From Synechococcus sp. MW101C3 (GTDB taxonomy: Bacteria > Cyanobacteriota > Cyanobacteriia > PCC-6307 > Cyanobiaceae): a stretch of DNA of 64,000 nucleotides. The notes under the pieces were generated by a model. It worked only from the letters and a program-made list of their open reading frames with translations. It did not search any database and had not been told where the DNA came from. The stretch covers positions 248,001 to 312,000 of the forward strand of contig NZ_NQKX01000001.1 in the NCBI RefSeq assembly GCF_002252635.1, written 5' to 3'. Positions 37,691 to 48,126 of the stretch are shown here, piece after piece (position 1 is the stretch's first letter; every line of letters starts with the position of its first letter). The position numbers were made by a program, and so were the translations under genes.

Positions 37691-38788
37691 TCAAAAGCAA
37701 GGCTGTTGCTCGTAGAGCGCGTCGCTTTGCTGCAATGGCAGGCGGGCCGCCACACCCAGGGCCGTGCTGCTGCTGGATCCGGCGGCAAGCCGCTGGGCTG
37801 CTGCCACGCCGATCATGGCGGCGTTGTCGGTGCAATAGGCAAGTGGTGCCCGGCGCCAGTGCAGCCCCAGCGCGCCGCAGCGTTCCTCCAGCCGCTGGCG
37901 CAGGCGTTGGTTGGCGGCCACCCCGCCCACCAGCACCAGGGTGCCGAGTCCCTCGTCGCGGGCGCAGCGGCAACTGCGCTCCACCAGCACGTCGACCACG
38001 GCCAGTTCGAAGCTGGCGGCCACATCAGCCAGGTCCTGCGGAGCCAATTCCCCAGTTGAAGGCGGATCCGCCGGCCCCGCGGCACCGGTGCCGGCGCGCA
38101 GCGACTGCACAAGGCGGAGTACGGCCGTCTTCAGCCCGCTGAAGCTGAAGTCGTAGGGGTGGTAGCCCCCTTCCGGCCTCGACACGCGCCCTTTCGGCAG
38201 TGGAAAGCGCAGGGGATCCCCCAGCGCTCCGGCCGCCTGGATCGCCGGACCGCCGGGATACCCCAGCCCAAGCAGCCGTGCCACTTTGTCGAAGGCCTCG
38301 CCGGCCGCGTCGTCGTGGCTGCGGCCAAGCCGCCGGTAGTGGCCGGCGCCGTCGACGCGGATCAGCTCGGTGTGGCCGCCGCTCACCAACAGCACCAGGA
38401 ACGGACCCTCCGGCAGGGGGTCTCCCAGGTGGACGGAACAGAGATGGCCTTCGAGGTGGTGCACCCCCACGAAGGGACGATCGTGCAGCCGCGCCAGCGT
38501 GCGGGCTGTGACCGAGCCCACCAGCAGGGCCCCCACCAGGCCCGGCGCCACGGTGGCGGCGATGCCGTCGAGGTCGGCGAAGCCGAGGCCGGATTCGGCC
38601 ATCACACTGGCGATCAACTGGGGCAGCGCCTCCACGTGCCGCCGCGAGGCAATCTCGGGCACCACACCTCCCCAGCGAGCATGTTCGGCGATCTGGGAAG
38701 CCACGGCACTGGCGAGCACCTGCTCGCCGCGCACCACGGCCGCCGCTGACTCGTCACAACTTGTTTCGACGGCCAGAACGGTGTTCAA
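37691..38788 (-). CDS. tsaD: tRNA N6-adenosine threonylcarbamoyltransferase TsaD
   Basis: A 365-residue ASKHA-fold protein that makes t6A37 on ANN-decoding tRNAs with TsaB, TsaC and TsaE. The N-terminus [31 protein letters not shown], the metal motif [42 protein letters not shown] and [15 protein letters not shown] are standard. Slightly long because of a variable loop near residue 240. It is divergent from psaF, an arrangement common in picocyanobacteria. Confidence 0.97.
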   Translation of the reverse strand: MNTVLAVETSCDESAAAVVRGEQVLASAVASQIAEHARWGGVVPEIASRRHVEALPQLIASVMAESGLGFADLDGIAATVAPGLVGALLVGSVTARTLARLHDRPFVGVHHLEGHLCSVHLGDPLPEGPFLVLLVSGGHTELIRVDGAGHYRRLGRSHDDAAGEAFDKVARLLGLGYPGGPAIQAAGALGDPLRFPLPKGRVSRPEGGYHPYDFSFSGLKTAVLRLVQSLRAGTGAAGPADPPSTGELAPQDLADVAASFELAVVDVLVERSCRCARDEGLGTLVLVGGVAANQRLRQRLEERCGALGLHWRRAPLAYCTDNAAMIGVAAAQRLAAGSSSSTALGVAARLPLQQSDALYEQQPCF

Positions 38789-38864
38789 GTGCCTCCATGG
38801 CCTCCCTTACTCTCCGCAAGTGACATCCTGCCCGCTGGCAGGCCTTTCCCCGGATCCGGATACG

Positions 38865-39344
38865 ATGCGCCGCCTTTTCGCCGTTCTGATTTCCGCCCTG
38901 CTGATCTTCGGCTTCGCCCCTGTGGCCCATGCCGATGTGGCCGGGCTCACCCCCTGCTCCGAAAGCCCCCGCTTTCAGCAGCGTGCCGCCGCCGCTGCCA
39001 CTCCGCAGGCCAAAGCCCGCTTCGAGATGTACAGCCAGGCCGTGTGCGGCACCGATGGCCTGCCCCACCTGATCGTTGATGGCCGCTGGAGCCATGCCGG
39101 CGACTTCATGATCCCTGGCATCGCCTTCCTCTACATCGCCGGTTGCATCGGCTGGGCCGGTCGCGTGTACCTGCAGGCCATCCGTGGCAGCAAGGACGCC
39201 ACCATGCGCGAGATCCAGATCGATGTGCCCCTCGCCCTGAAGAGCACCATCGCTGCAGCCACCTGGCCTCTGGCGGCCTTCAGCGAATTCACCAGCGGCA
39301 AGCTGCTGGAATCCGATTCCAAGGTCACCGTTTCACCGCGCTGA
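38865..39344 (+). CDS. psaF: Photosystem I subunit III (PsaF)
   Basis: A 159-residue protein. A signal peptide (about residues 1-23, ending AHA) is followed by the mature start [14 protein letters not shown]. The lumenal domain with paired cysteines, the transmembrane stretch [20 protein letters not shown], and the C-terminal re-entrant part [19 protein letters not shown] are typical. PsaF lies on the lumenal side of photosystem I. ATG at 38865 gives the normal length; the frame upstream is antisense to tsaD. psaJ follows after 49 bases. Confidence 0.97.
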
Positions 39345-39393
39345 ATCTCGGTTCAGTCGACCAACCCCTCTGTTCTCCATCCGGAGCACGCCC

Positions 39394-39510
39394 ATGAAGA
39401 AATTCCTCACCACAGCCCCTGTTTTCGCTGCGATCTGGTTCACCGTCACCGCCGGAATCATGATCGAATTCAATCGCTTCTTCCCGGATCTTCTGTTCCA
39501 TCCCCTTTGA
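39394..39510 (+). CDS. psaJ: Photosystem I subunit IX (PsaJ)
   Basis: A 38-residue single-helix protein starting [20 protein letters not shown] and ending FPDLLFHPL, which matches PsaJ exactly in layout. It binds pigments next to PsaF in photosystem I and is normally co-transcribed with psaF. GGAG lies about ten bases before the ATG. A strong terminator follows 30 bases after the stop. Confidence 0.97.
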
Positions 39511-39540
39511 TCCGCTGGCCTCCAGCCGGAGGCTCTGAAC

Positions 39541-39575
39541 GTCACAAGCGGCCGTAAAGGCCGCTTTTTTGTGAC
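39541..39575. terminator. Bidirectional Rho-independent terminator after psaFJ
   Basis: AGCGGCC (39548-39554) and GGCCGCT (39559-39565) form a GC stem around GTAAA and a run of six Ts follows. The outer bases GTCACAA and TTGTGAC extend the pairing. It serves psaJ on the plus strand and may also stop minus-strand transcription from gmk. Confidence 0.88.
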
Positions 39576-39602
39576 TTGCACGTTGTGGCTGGCGCTGGAG
39601 CT

Positions 39603-40211
39603 TCAGCTGCCGGCCAGTTGCAGCAGGGCTTCCAGCTCGCCGATGGCGGTGTCCAAGTCGCCGTTCACCACCACGGCGTCGAACTCAGCGGCGGCCGCCA
39701 GTTCCTCCCGGGCCCGGCGCAGGCGCCGTTCGATCGCGCTGTCGTCGTCGGTGCCGCGGCCGCGGATGCGCCGCTCCAGTTCCTCCAGCGACGGAGGTTC
39801 GATAAACACCTGGAATCCCTGCGGGAAGCTGCGCCGCACCTGGCGGGCCCCCTCCAGTTCGATTTCCAGCAGCACCGGTTGCCCCTGGGCCAGATGCTCG
39901 CTGACGGGCGCCCGTGGCGTGCCGTAAAGGTTGCCGGCGAATTCCGCCCACTCCAGCAGCCCTTCGGCAGCCACCTGCTGCTCGAACTGCTCCCGGCTCA
40001 TGAAGAAGTAGTGCTCCCCGTCCTGTTCGCCGCTGCGGGGCGCGCGCGTGGTGGCGGACACAGACAGCCAGATCTGCGGATGGCGCCGGCGCAGCGCGGC
40101 CACGAGTGTGCCCTTGCCCACGCCGCTGGGGCCGGTGATCACCGTGAGTTGTCCCGGACCCGCCGCTGCTGCCTTTGTTGCTGCCATTGCCACTGCCGCT
40201 GCCTCCGCCAT
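39603..40211 (-). CDS. gmk: Guanylate kinase
   Basis: A 202-residue GMP kinase. Walker A is [19 protein letters not shown] after an Ala-rich leader of about 18 residues. The GMP-binding region [21 protein letters not shown] and the lid [21 protein letters not shown] are present. It phosphorylates GMP to GDP in nucleotide metabolism. The real start may be a little downstream of 40211 because of the repetitive leader. Convergent with psaFJ, as in other picocyanobacteria. Confidence 0.95.
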   Translation of the reverse strand: MAEAAAVAMAATKAAAAGPGQLTVITGPSGVGKGTLVAALRRRHPQIWLSVSATTRAPRSGEQDGEHYFFMSREQFEQQVAAEGLLEWAEFAGNLYGTPRAPVSEHLAQGQPVLLEIELEGARQVRRSFPQGFQVFIEPPSLEELERRIRGRGTDDDSAIERRLRRAREELAAAAEFDAVVVNGDLDTAIGELEALLQLAGS

Positions 40212-40291
40212 CAGGCCCTCGCACGTGAGCCAGCAGAGTAAGGGGCATCCCTGTCCACGCGGTTCCCTTGACCTCCCGGACGCTCCAACCC

Positions 40292-42004
40292 ATGGACGTC
40301 ACCACCTTGCGGGCGGTGCTTGCCGAGCTGCGGCCGCAGCTGTTGCCCAGCCGCTTCGAGAAGGCCCAGCAGCCCAGCGCCCACAACCTCCAACTCGGCT
40401 TTCGCGCACTTGATGGTCGTCACTGGCTGGAGCTGAGCTGGTGGGCGGATGCGCCGCGCCTGCTGCCGATCGACCCTCCCGCCCGGCGCGGTGAGGGCAG
40501 CACTCTGGCCCAGCAACTGCAGCACGGCCTGGGCGGCCTGGCGCTGGTGGCGATCGATCAGCACGGCTGGGAACGGGTGGTGGAGCTGGGCTTTGCCCCC
40601 CGCCCCGGTGAGGCGATCTGCCGCACGCTGGTGGTGGAGCTGATGGGCCGCCACAGCAACCTCTTCCTCCTGGATGGCCAGCGTCGGGTGGTGGCCCTGG
40701 GCCGCCAGGTGAAGCCGAACGAATCCCGGCTGAGGCCGATTGCCAGCGGCGACACCTACAGCCCGCCGCCGCCCCTGCAGGCCGATCCCCCCGATGCCGG
40801 CGAAGCTCTGTGGCACTGGCGTCGGCGCCTGCAGCTCCTGCCGCTGCCGCTGGGCAAGGCGCTGCTGCAGAGCTACCAGGGGATCAGTCCTGCCCTGGCC
40901 CTGCAGTTGGCCGGCGATCATCCCGACACATCCACGGCGCTGCTGAAGCTGCCGGTGGAGCAGCTCAGCGAGCTGCAGTGGAGTGCCCTCTGGGTGGCCT
41001 GGCAGCAATGGCTGGGCGACCTGGCGGCGGACCGCTTTGGCTTCGTCACCGGTGGAGCCACCGCCTACCGCTGCTGGGGCGCCGAGCTGGCCGGCCCGGT
41101 GGGGCGCCCGCTGGCGCAGCTCTACGACCGGCAGCTGACAGCCCAGGCCTTCCAGCTGCGCCACGATCAGCTGCAGCGGCGCCTGTTCACGGCCCGGGAT
41201 CGCCAGAGTGCCCAGCGGGCCGAGCAGCAGGCGTTGCTGGAGCAGGCCGCCGGCTGCGACCAGTTGCGGCGGCAGGCGGATGCCCTGCTCTGTCTGGCCG
41301 ACCCCAGCCGCGAGCAGGTGGCTGAGGCACAGGCTCTCTATAAGAAGGCGCGCCGCCTGCAGCGCTCCTCCGCCGTGATCACCACCCTGCTGGAGCGTCA
41401 CGACCTGCAGCTGGAGCGCATTGAGGCCAGCCTGGCCTTTCTGGAGCTGCACCGGCCCGAGGAGACCACCCCCCATGCCCTGCGCGGGGCGCTGGAGGAT
41501 CTCGCCGCCCTCGAAGACGACGTGGAGGAACTGCTCAGCGTCGGCGGCCGCGAGCGGGACAAGGGACGAAGCAAGGCGCGCGCCCGGCGGCATCCCCTGC
41601 CATGCCAACCGCTGGAGTTCCTCACTGCCGGAGGGCTGCGCGTGCAGGTGGGCCGCAACCATCGCCAGAACGAATGGATCAGCCTGCGGCAGGCGCGGCG
41701 CGGTGATCTCTGGTTCCATGCCCAGGAGTGCCCGGGCAGCCACGTGATGCTCAAGAGCTCGGAAGCTCCCGCCACCGACGCCGACCTGCAGGCGGCGGCC
41801 GATCTGGCCGCCCGCTTCAGCCGTGCCCGCGGCAATGCCCGTGTGCCCGTGGTGATGGTGCCCAGCGACCAACTGCAGCGCATTGCCGGAGCCGGACCCG
41901 GCACCGTGCGCCACCGGGGCGGCGAGGTGGTCTGGGGCGATCCCGGCCGCGGCGCCACCCTGTGCAGTCGCTCCTTAGGCTCAGCTCCAGCGCCTGCGCC
42001 ATGA
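40292..42004 (+). CDS. NFACT family protein (Rqc2/FbpA-like)
   Basis: A 570-residue NFACT protein from ATG 40292 (TTG 40268 is alternative). It has the N-terminal NFACT-N part ([34 protein letters not shown]), helical linker and coiled coil ([13 protein letters not shown] to ASLAFLE), and the C-terminal NFACT-R domain ([40 protein letters not shown]). Bacterial RqcH adds Ala tails to nascent chains on stalled 50S subunits; this homologue is a candidate. The stop overlaps tatC. Confidence 0.9.
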   Translation: MDVTTLRAVLAELRPQLLPSRFEKAQQPSAHNLQLGFRALDGRHWLELSWWADAPRLLPIDPPARRGEGSTLAQQLQHGLGGLALVAIDQHGWERVVELGFAPRPGEAICRTLVVELMGRHSNLFLLDGQRRVVALGRQVKPNESRLRPIASGDTYSPPPPLQADPPDAGEALWHWRRRLQLLPLPLGKALLQSYQGISPALALQLAGDHPDTSTALLKLPVEQLSELQWSALWVAWQQWLGDLAADRFGFVTGGATAYRCWGAELAGPVGRPLAQLYDRQLTAQAFQLRHDQLQRRLFTARDRQSAQRAEQQALLEQAAGCDQLRRQADALLCLADPSREQVAEAQALYKKARRLQRSSAVITTLLERHDLQLERIEASLAFLELHRPEETTPHALRGALEDLAALEDDVEELLSVGGRERDKGRSKARARRHPLPCQPLEFLTAGGLRVQVGRNHRQNEWISLRQARRGDLWFHAQECPGSHVMLKSSEAPATDADLQAAADLAARFSRARGNARVPVVMVPSDQLQRIAGAGPGTVRHRGGEVVWGDPGRGATLCSRSLGSAPAPAP

Positions 42005-42789
42005 GCGACTCCCCCCTCCCCGCACCTCCCCCACCGATCCGGGTGCCACCGGCGGATGAGTTTCCCGCCGAGGTGGAGATGAGCCTTGTGGACCACCTCG
42101 AGGAGTTGCGGCGGCGGGTACTGCGCAGCCTGCTGGCGGTGGTGGTGGCGGCCGGCGGCTGTCTGCTGCTGGTGAAACCGCTCGTTCGGCTGCTGGAACT
42201 GCCCGCCGTGGGCATGCGCTTCCTCCAGCTCGCCCCGGGTGAATTCCTGTTCGTGTCGATCAAGGTGGCTGGTTATGCCGGGCTCACGCTGGCGCTGCCC
42301 TACGTGCTCTACGAGGCGCTGGCCTTCGTGCTGCCGGGGCTCACGCGCCGGGAGCGGCGACTGGTGGCGCCAGCCGTGGCGGGGTCGGCGGTGCTGTTCG
42401 CCGCAGGGCTTGCCTTCGCCTGGTGGGCGCTGGTGCCGGCGGCGCTGCGGTTCCTGGTCAGCTACGGCGCGGATGTGGTCGAGCCGATCTGGTCGATCGA
42501 GCGCTACCTCGATTTCGTGCTGCTGCTGATGGTGGCCACTGGCCTGGCCTTTCAGCTGCCGGTGCTGCAACTGCTGCTGGGTGCCTTCGGCCTGATCCGC
42601 TCCGAAGCCATGTTGAAAGCCTGGCGCTGGGTGGTGCTGGTGGCGGCCCTGGCCGGCGCCGTGCTCACTCCTTCCACCGACCCCGTCACGATGCTGCTGC
42701 TCACCGGCTCGATCACGGCCCTGTTCCTGGTGGGTGTGGCCCTGGTGGCCCTCACCGAGCGGCTCCGGCCTGCGGCCAGCGGCGCCTGA
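42001..42789 (+). CDS. tatC: Twin-arginine translocase subunit TatC
   Basis: A 262-residue protein with six helices. The N-terminal [16 protein letters not shown] and [36 protein letters not shown] are the TatC hallmarks that recognise the twin-arginine signal. The ATG at 42001 overlaps the NFACT stop (ATGA). It lies next to petC, whose Rieske product carries an RR signal-anchor, so substrate and translocase genes are neighbours. Confidence 0.97.
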   Translation: MSDSPLPAPPPPIRVPPADEFPAEVEMSLVDHLEELRRRVLRSLLAVVVAAGGCLLLVKPLVRLLELPAVGMRFLQLAPGEFLFVSIKVAGYAGLTLALPYVLYEALAFVLPGLTRRERRLVAPAVAGSAVLFAAGLAFAWWALVPAALRFLVSYGADVVEPIWSIERYLDFVLLLMVATGLAFQLPVLQLLLGAFGLIRSEAMLKAWRWVVLVAALAGAVLTPSTDPVTMLLLTGSITALFLVGVALVALTERLRPAASGA

Positions 42790-42797
42790 GGCCAGGT

Positions 42798-43199
42798 TCA
42801 GAGCAGGAATTCACTGCTGCGCCCGCCCTCGGCCGGCTCCAGGGTGAGGCTCATCGCCCGTCCCAGTCGGGGTTTGTCGCGGGTGGTGGTGAGCCACTGG
42901 CGCACCTGATCGGCCACCCCGAGGCCGTTGAGCAGCTCGATCAGCTCCTGCAGCTTGGCCTCATAGCCCTCGGCATCGAGTGGAAAGGACTGCTGCTCCA
43001 GGTAGGCCCACATCACCTGCAGGTAGAGGCGGCCGCGCCGCTGTACAAGCTGGAGGTCGTAGGACGCGTGCCAGCGCTCACGCAGCACCTGCAGCACTTC
43101 ATCGAGCCGGAGGGGGGCGAAGCGGCCGCTGGAGCCGGGCTCAGCAGCCGGATCAGGCAGGGACACGGCGGCGAGGGTGAGGACACTCCACAACAGCAT
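42798..43199 (-). CDS. DUF3067 family protein
   Basis: A 133-residue protein. The conserved DUF3067 core is [40 protein letters not shown], and the C-terminal [10 protein letters not shown] region. Function is unknown, though plant relatives have been linked to thylakoid complexes. The ATG at 43199 lies directly after a hairpin; a start inside the protein before the core is also possible. It is convergent with tatC and divergent from petC. Confidence 0.72.
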   Translation of the reverse strand: MLLWSVLTLAAVSLPDPAAEPGSSGRFAPLRLDEVLQVLRERWHASYDLQLVQRRGRLYLQVMWAYLEQQSFPLDAEGYEAKLQELIELLNGLGVADQVRQWLTTTRDKPRLGRAMSLTLEPAEGGRSSEFLL

Positions 43200-43200
43200 G

Positions 43201-43217
43201 TTGCGCCGCAGGCGCAA
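43201..43217 (-). other. Perfect hairpin abutting the DUF3067 start
   Basis: TTGCGCC and GGCGCAA pair around GCA. On the minus strand it would occupy the ribosome-binding position of the ATG at 43199, so it may affect translation or indicate a different start. Confidence 0.55.
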
Positions 43218-43255
43218 GCTGCGTCCTGGCAAAACGTGACGGCCAGGGCAACGTC

Positions 43256-43261
43256 CATAAT
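43256..43261 (+). promoter_or_regulatory. Possible -10 element of the petC-petA operon
   Basis: CATAAT lies 38 bases ahead of the petC ATG and is AT-rich in a GC-rich setting. No good -35 box is visible, which is not unusual for cyanobacterial promoters. Confidence 0.35.
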
Positions 43262-43298
43262 GGGCGCCTCGTTGCTTCGGCACCCAGGAACGTTCCGT

Positions 43299-43835
43299 AT
43301 GACCCAGATCCCAGTGAGCGATGTGCCCGGAATGGGCCGTCGTCAGTTCATGAATCTGCTGACTTTCGGCTCCGTCACTGGTGTCGCACTGGGTGCTCTC
43401 TACCCCGTCGCCCGCTACTTCATTCCCCCCCGGCCCGCCGGCGGTGGCGGTGGCACCACCGCCAAGGATGAACTGGGCAACAACGTCACCGCCTCGGGCT
43501 GGCTCAGCACCCACAAGGAGGGTGACCGCAGCCTCGTGCAGGGCCTGAAAGGTGACCCCACCTACCTGCTGGTGGAAGGTCCCGACGCCATCGGCAGCTA
43601 CGGCATCAACGCCATCTGCACCCACCTGGGTTGCGTGGTGCCCTGGAACAGCGGTGCCAACAAATTCATCTGCCCCTGCCACGGGAGCCAGTACGACCCC
43701 ACCGGCAAGGTGGTGCGTGGTCCTGCTCCGTTGTCGCTTGCCCTGGCCAACGTCTCCGTCGAAAGCGACAACGTTTTCCTGAGCACATGGACCGACACCG
43801 ATTTCCGCACCGGTGAAAAGCCCTGGTGGGCCTGA
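43299..43835 (+). CDS. petC: Cytochrome b6-f Rieske iron-sulfur subunit
   Basis: A 178-residue Rieske protein. The N-terminal [18 protein letters not shown] is a Tat-type signal-anchor; a Gly/Pro hinge follows at about 43-52. The 2Fe-2S ligands are Cys107 and His109 (CTHLGC) and Cys125 and His128 (CPCHGS), with Cys112 and Cys127 forming the usual disulfide. It passes electrons from plastoquinol to cytochrome f. petA follows after 44 bases, so both are probably co-transcribed. Confidence 0.98.
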   Translation: MTQIPVSDVPGMGRRQFMNLLTFGSVTGVALGALYPVARYFIPPRPAGGGGGTTAKDELGNNVTASGWLSTHKEGDRSLVQGLKGDPTYLLVEGPDAIGSYGINAICTHLGCVVPWNSGANKFICPCHGSQYDPTGKVVRGPAPLSLALANVSVESDNVFLSTWTDTDFRTGEKPWWA

Positions 43836-43879
43836 TCGTCCGACCGTCCATCTCCTCCCGTCGCCCGTCCGCCCACCCC

Positions 43880-44812
43880 ATGCGCCGCACCCTTTCCCTG
43901 CTGCTCTCCACCGTCCTGGCTTCGGCCGCCCTCTTCCTGGCGCCATCTGCCTCCTGGGCCTACCCCTTCTGGGCCCAGCAGAACTACGAGAGCCCCCGCG
44001 AAGCCACCGGCAAGCTCGTCTGTGCCAACTGCCACCTCGCCAAGCTGCCCACCCAGGTGGAAGTGCCCCAGGCCGTGATGCCTGACACCGTGTTCAAGGC
44101 GGTGGTGAAGATCCCCTACGACACCAGCGTTCAGCAGGTGGCCGCCGATGGCAGCCGCACGGGCCTCAACGTGGGTGCGGTGCTCATGCTCCCCGATGGC
44201 TTCACCCTTGCTCCCGCTGATCGTCTCAGCGACGAGCTGAAAGAGGAAACCGCCGGGGTCTACGTGACCCAGTACAGCGACGACAAGCCCAACATCCTGC
44301 TGGTGGGCCCCCTGCCGGGTGATCAGCACCAGGAGATCGTCTTCCCGATCCTCTCCCCCGATCCCGCCACCGACAGCGCTATCCACTTCGGCAAGTATTC
44401 GGTGCACGTGGGTGGCAACCGTGGCCGTGGCCAGGTGTACCCCACCGGTGAGAAGAGCAACAACGGCGTCTTCACAGCTCCTGCCGCCGGCACCGTGAGT
44501 GCCATCACCGCCGGTGAGAACGGCGCCAGCGTCGTGGAGATCCGCACCGCCGACGGCACCACCGTGAGTGAAACCATTCCGGCTGGCCCTGCCCTTGCTG
44601 TGGCTGTGGGCGATGACGTGGTGCTCAACGGACCCCTTTCGGAAGATCCCAATGTGGGCGGCTTCGGTCAGCTGGATTCCGAGATCGTGCTGCAGAACCC
44701 TGTGCGCATCTACGGCATGCTCGCTTTCTTCGCCGCCGTTGCTCTCGCCCAGATCATGCTGGTGCTGAAGAAGAAGCAGGTGGAGAAAGTGCAGGCTGCC
44801 GAAGGCGTCTGA
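43880..44812 (+). CDS. petA: Cytochrome f
   Basis: A 310-residue apocytochrome f. A signal peptide ends near Ala27 and mature Tyr28 ([17 protein letters not shown]) is the axial haem ligand. The haem motif is CANCH at residues 48-52. The large and small lumenal domains and a C-terminal anchor helix ([23 protein letters not shown]) follow. ATG 43880 begins the proper signal; an upstream in-frame GTG at 43826 is not needed. Confidence 0.98.
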   Translation: MRRTLSLLLSTVLASAALFLAPSASWAYPFWAQQNYESPREATGKLVCANCHLAKLPTQVEVPQAVMPDTVFKAVVKIPYDTSVQQVAADGSRTGLNVGAVLMLPDGFTLAPADRLSDELKEETAGVYVTQYSDDKPNILLVGPLPGDQHQEIVFPILSPDPATDSAIHFGKYSVHVGGNRGRGQVYPTGEKSNNGVFTAPAAGTVSAITAGENGASVVEIRTADGTTVSETIPAGPALAVAVGDDVVLNGPLSEDPNVGGFGQLDSEIVLQNPVRIYGMLAFFAAVALAQIMLVLKKKQVEKVQAAEGV

Positions 44813-44875
44813 GGCTGACCCCCATCTGCTGAGCCGTTTCCCTTGGCGCTTCTTCCCCCAGCCCTGCCGACGGCA

Positions 44876-45739
44876 ATGTTCACTTCACCGGGGCCCCTGC
44901 TCTTCCAGCTGGGGCCTTTCTCCCTGCGCTGGTATGGCCTGCTGATTGCCGTGGCGGTGCTGCTCGGCCTGATGCTCTCCACCAGGCTGGGCCGGCGGCG
45001 CGGCATCGAGCCGGCCATGATCGCCGACCTTCTGCCGATTCTGGTCCTTGCTGCTGTGCTCGGTGCCCGCCTCTACTACGTGGTGTTGGAGTGGCGCCAG
45101 TATCAGCTCAACTGGCTGGATGCCCTGGCCATCTGGCAGGGGGGCATTGCCATCCATGGCGCCCTGATCGGCGGCTCACTGGCGGTGGTGGTCTACTGCC
45201 GCTGGCGCAAGCTCGCCTTCTGGAATCTGCTCGATGTGCTCGTTCCCTCGGTGGCCCTGGGCCAGGCGATCGGCCGCTGGGGCAACTTCTTCAACTCCGA
45301 AGCCTTCGGCCTGCCCACGGATCTCCCCTGGCGGCTGTTCATTCCAGCGGTGAACAGGCCGGCCACCTTCGTCGACGAGCAGTTCTTCCACCCCACCTTT
45401 CTCTACGAATCGCTCTGGAACCTGGCGGTGGTGGCGTTGCTGCTCACCTTGTTCCAGCTTGGTTCGCGGGGCCGCATCGCGTTGCCTGCCGGGGCGCTCA
45501 GCTGCATTTACCTGATCAGCTACAGCCTGGGCCGCTTCTGGATCGAAGGACTGCGCATCGATCCGCTCTGCCTGTTCTCCACCCCGCCCTTCTGCGAAGG
45601 CGGCCTGCGCATGGCGCAGCTGATGAGCCTGCTGCTGATCGCGGCCGGATCGATCGGCCTGATCTGCTTCTACCGCGGAGCCCGTCGCCTTCAGAGCGAG
45701 TCTGGCCCCAGTGAACCTTTCCAGGGCACCAACCCTTGA
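44876..45739 (+). CDS. lgt: Prolipoprotein diacylglyceryl transferase
   Basis: A 287-residue membrane enzyme transferring diacylglycerol to the lipobox cysteine of lipoproteins. Visible motifs are [32 protein letters not shown], the signature [13 protein letters not shown], and [13 protein letters not shown] chose ATG 44876 over TTG 44843. The stop overlaps the cobM TTG. The family 5 binding lipoprotein at 26.5 kb would be one of its substrates. Confidence 0.96.
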   Translation: MFTSPGPLLFQLGPFSLRWYGLLIAVAVLLGLMLSTRLGRRRGIEPAMIADLLPILVLAAVLGARLYYVVLEWRQYQLNWLDALAIWQGGIAIHGALIGGSLAVVVYCRWRKLAFWNLLDVLVPSVALGQAIGRWGNFFNSEAFGLPTDLPWRLFIPAVNRPATFVDEQFFHPTFLYESLWNLAVVALLLTLFQLGSRGRIALPAGALSCIYLISYSLGRFWIEGLRIDPLCLFSTPPFCEGGLRMAQLMSLLLIAAGSIGLICFYRGARRLQSESGPSEPFQGTNP

Positions 45740-46608
45740 CCACTTTCCCCAGCCAGCCGGAAGCCACCCCGTCGGAACCGGCGGCGGTCACGATCGTGGG
45801 AGCAGGGCCCGGCGCCCCTGATCTGCTCACGCTGCGGGCAGCCCGTGCCATCGAAGCGGCCGAGGTGCTCGTCTGGACCGATTCCCTGGTGTCGCCCCAG
45901 ATCGCAGCCCTGGCCCCGGCGAGCGCTGAACGGATCCGCACCAGCACCCTCACCCTCGAGCAGGTGCTTGAGGTGCTGATCGAGCGGGCCCGCGCCGGCA
46001 AGCGGGTGGTGCGACTCCACGATGGCGACCCCTGCCTCTACGGGGCACTGGCGGAGCAGGTCAGCAGGCTCACCGAGGCGGGCCTGGTGGTGGAGGTGGT
46101 CCCGGGTCTCAGCGCCTATCAGGCCACGGCGGCAGCGCTGCAGACTGAGCTCACCATCCCCGGCCTGGTGCAGACGATCGTGCTCAGCCGGGCTTCCGGA
46201 CGCACCGGCGTGCCGGAGAAGGAATCCCTGGAACGCCTGGCGGCCCTGGGGGCCTCCCTCTGCCTGTATCTCAGCGCGCGCCATGTGGAAGAGGTGCAGG
46301 AGGTGCTGCTGGCGCACTACGCCGCCGACACCCCGGTGGCGATCGGCTACCGCGTCAGCTGGCCCGACCAGTGGATCACTGTGGTGCCCCTGAGCGAGAT
46401 GGCGGAAACGAGCCGCCAACGCCAGCTGATCCGCACCACCCTCTACGTGGTAAGCCCTGCTCTCGACGCCCCCCAGCAGGCCCGCTCGCGTTTGTACTCC
46501 TCCTCCCACACCCATCTGTTTCGCCCCGGTGGGAAGGGACTGCCTGTCGATCAGGCCGCCAGCGACTGCGGGCAGCTGGCTGAATCCTCCCCCGCGTCCT
46601 TGCCGTAG
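45736..46608 (+). CDS. cobM: Precorrin-4 C11-methyltransferase
   Basis: A 290-residue SAM-dependent corrin-ring methyltransferase. The glycine-rich [41 protein letters not shown] and [15 protein letters not shown] are typical of CobM/CbiF. It acts in cobalamin synthesis. The TTG start overlaps the lgt stop (TTGA). The last about 45 residues extend past the family core, and its end overlaps the convergent mqo gene by 58 bases. Confidence 0.93.
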   Translation: MTTFPSQPEATPSEPAAVTIVGAGPGAPDLLTLRAARAIEAAEVLVWTDSLVSPQIAALAPASAERIRTSTLTLEQVLEVLIERARAGKRVVRLHDGDPCLYGALAEQVSRLTEAGLVVEVVPGLSAYQATAAALQTELTIPGLVQTIVLSRASGRTGVPEKESLERLAALGASLCLYLSARHVEEVQEVLLAHYAADTPVAIGYRVSWPDQWITVVPLSEMAETSRQRQLIRTTLYVVSPALDAPQQARSRLYSSSHTHLFRPGGKGLPVDQAASDCGQLAESSPASLP

Positions 46609-48047
46609 AGCTCGGCCTCAAAGCGTTCGCGGGCGAAGCGGCAGCCGCTGCGCGCCACGATCGCCTCGAGATCCAGTGCTGCCACCCCCAGGCAGCAGGT
46701 GCCTCCCGGCGATGGCGTCACGTTGAACACCAGCCCGGGCCCGGCTTCGATCCTCACCTCCCCGAGCATCAGCTTGCGGGCCTGCTTGTCGATCAGCTGG
46801 GGGCGCACCCCTCCATAGCCTTCGGCGAAGCTCAGGTCATTGAGCGCCATGCCGGGAACGATCTTGCGCACATCGCGCAGAAACAGCCGTCGCCGCAGCC
46901 AGGGCACCTCGAACAGCAGGTTGCGCACGATGTAGGCACGGATGTCGCTGTTGCCGAGCAGTTGCCACAACACCGCCAGCACGGCCAGATCGAGCCTGAG
47001 CACCTCAAGGAATTCGAAGAACGAGCCGAGCCGGTAGCGCTCGAGCAGGGGCAGCAGCAGCGCGGTGGGGCCGAAGCGCGTCTGGCCGGGAGCTCCCACA
47101 TCGGGGTCCCCGTGCAGGGCGGCGAAGGGCAGCTTGTCGTTCTGCACCGTGTAGACCTTGCCGTTCAACAACTCGGGGGTGAAGTAGAAGCTGCCGGCCA
47201 CCGGCAGGCAGGAGTAGCGCAGTCCGTGGCCCATGCGCTGGGCCATCAGCAGGCTGTGGGCGCCGGCATTCACCACCACATGCCGCGCCCGCCAGAGCTG
47301 GCGGCCCGCCGCCTTGCTCTGCGTCTCCACCAGAAATGTCTCGCCCTCGGGGGTGATCGTCTCCACGCTGGTGCCGAGGGCCAGGTCGATGCAGCGCGCG
47401 CTCCCCTCCACAGCGGCGTGGGCCTGGCGCACGAACGCGGCCGAGAGCGCTTCGTAGTCGACGGCGGTGGCGGCCTCGCGGATGCCGATCGCCACCATTT
47501 CCTCGCTGCGTGGCACGCCATTCACCAGCGCCACCGCTGGCTCCCAGGCGGCGATGTCCTCTTTCTCCAGCAGTTGCATCGCCGGAAAGTGAGGCGAAAA
47601 CAGTTCAAAGCGCTGGCGCAGGCTGGCGCATTCCCGCTCGCCCACCCCCAGCACCATTTTCGGGGTGCGGAACAGGCAACGCTCACGCTCCTCGCCCTCC
47701 AGCAGGTTGCCGAAGCGCACGACCATCTCAGCCGTGCGCTTCACCCGCAGCGCCTTCTCCAGGGTGTAATTGGTCTCGATGTCGCCGCAGTGGATCGTCT
47801 GGCTGTTGCTGGTGGCCTTCGAGTTCACCTGGGCCAGCTGTTCATAGCGCTCGATCAGCGCCAGCCGGGGCAGGTCGGTGTAGCGGGCGAGCTCGAAGAG
47901 CAAGGCCGTGCCACAGACCCCACCACCCACCACCAGCACGTCCACCTCCCGCGGGGTCGGAGCCTTGGCGGTCTCTGTTCCCTGCCCCGCAGGCTGGGGG
48001 GAGGTTGAGGCCGGGGCGGACGCACGGATCGGAGAGACAGAAGACAC
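46551..48047 (-). CDS. mqo: Malate:quinone oxidoreductase (FAD-dependent)
   Basis: A flavoprotein with an N-terminal FAD motif VDVLVVGGGVCGTALLFELA, an NSKATSNSQTIHCGDIETNY segment and ALRVKRTAEMVVRFG, which match the Campylobacter-type Mqo. It oxidises malate to oxaloacetate and reduces quinone at the membrane. The start is unresolved: the frame is open to 48152 with an ATG at 48140, but that part has non-coding-like codon use. I used the GTG at 48047, about 36 residues before the FAD motif. The name rests on sequence memory and related FAD oxidoreductases are possible. Confidence 0.8.
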   Translation of the reverse strand: MSSVSPIRASAPASTSPQPAGQGTETAKAPTPREVDVLVVGGGVCGTALLFELARYTDLPRLALIERYEQLAQVNSKATSNSQTIHCGDIETNYTLEKALRVKRTAEMVVRFGNLLEGEERERCLFRTPKMVLGVGERECASLRQRFELFSPHFPAMQLLEKEDIAAWEPAVALVNGVPRSEEMVAIGIREAATAVDYEALSAAFVRQAHAAVEGSARCIDLALGTSVETITPEGETFLVETQSKAAGRQLWRARHVVVNAGAHSLLMAQRMGHGLRYSCLPVAGSFYFTPELLNGKVYTVQNDKLPFAALHGDPDVGAPGQTRFGPTALLLPLLERYRLGSFFEFLEVLRLDLAVLAVLWQLLGNSDIRAYIVRNLLFEVPWLRRRLFLRDVRKIVPGMALNDLSFAEGYGGVRPQLIDKQARKLMLGEVRIEAGPGLVFNVTPSPGGTCCLGVAALDLEAIVARSGCRFARERFEAELYGKDAGEDSASCPQSLAA

Positions 48048-48126
48048 GCGGTAGCGGCGAAACAGAGGGTGCGCAGGCCATGTTCGCCGATCCTGTGCAG
48101 GCGGGCGTAGCCATTGGCGGAGCGCT

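Noticed and set aside
40211-41914. 567-codon minus-strand frame over the NFACT gene
   Set aside because: The plus-strand NFACT protein has clear domains; the antisense product is Gln/Leu/Gly-rich without motifs.
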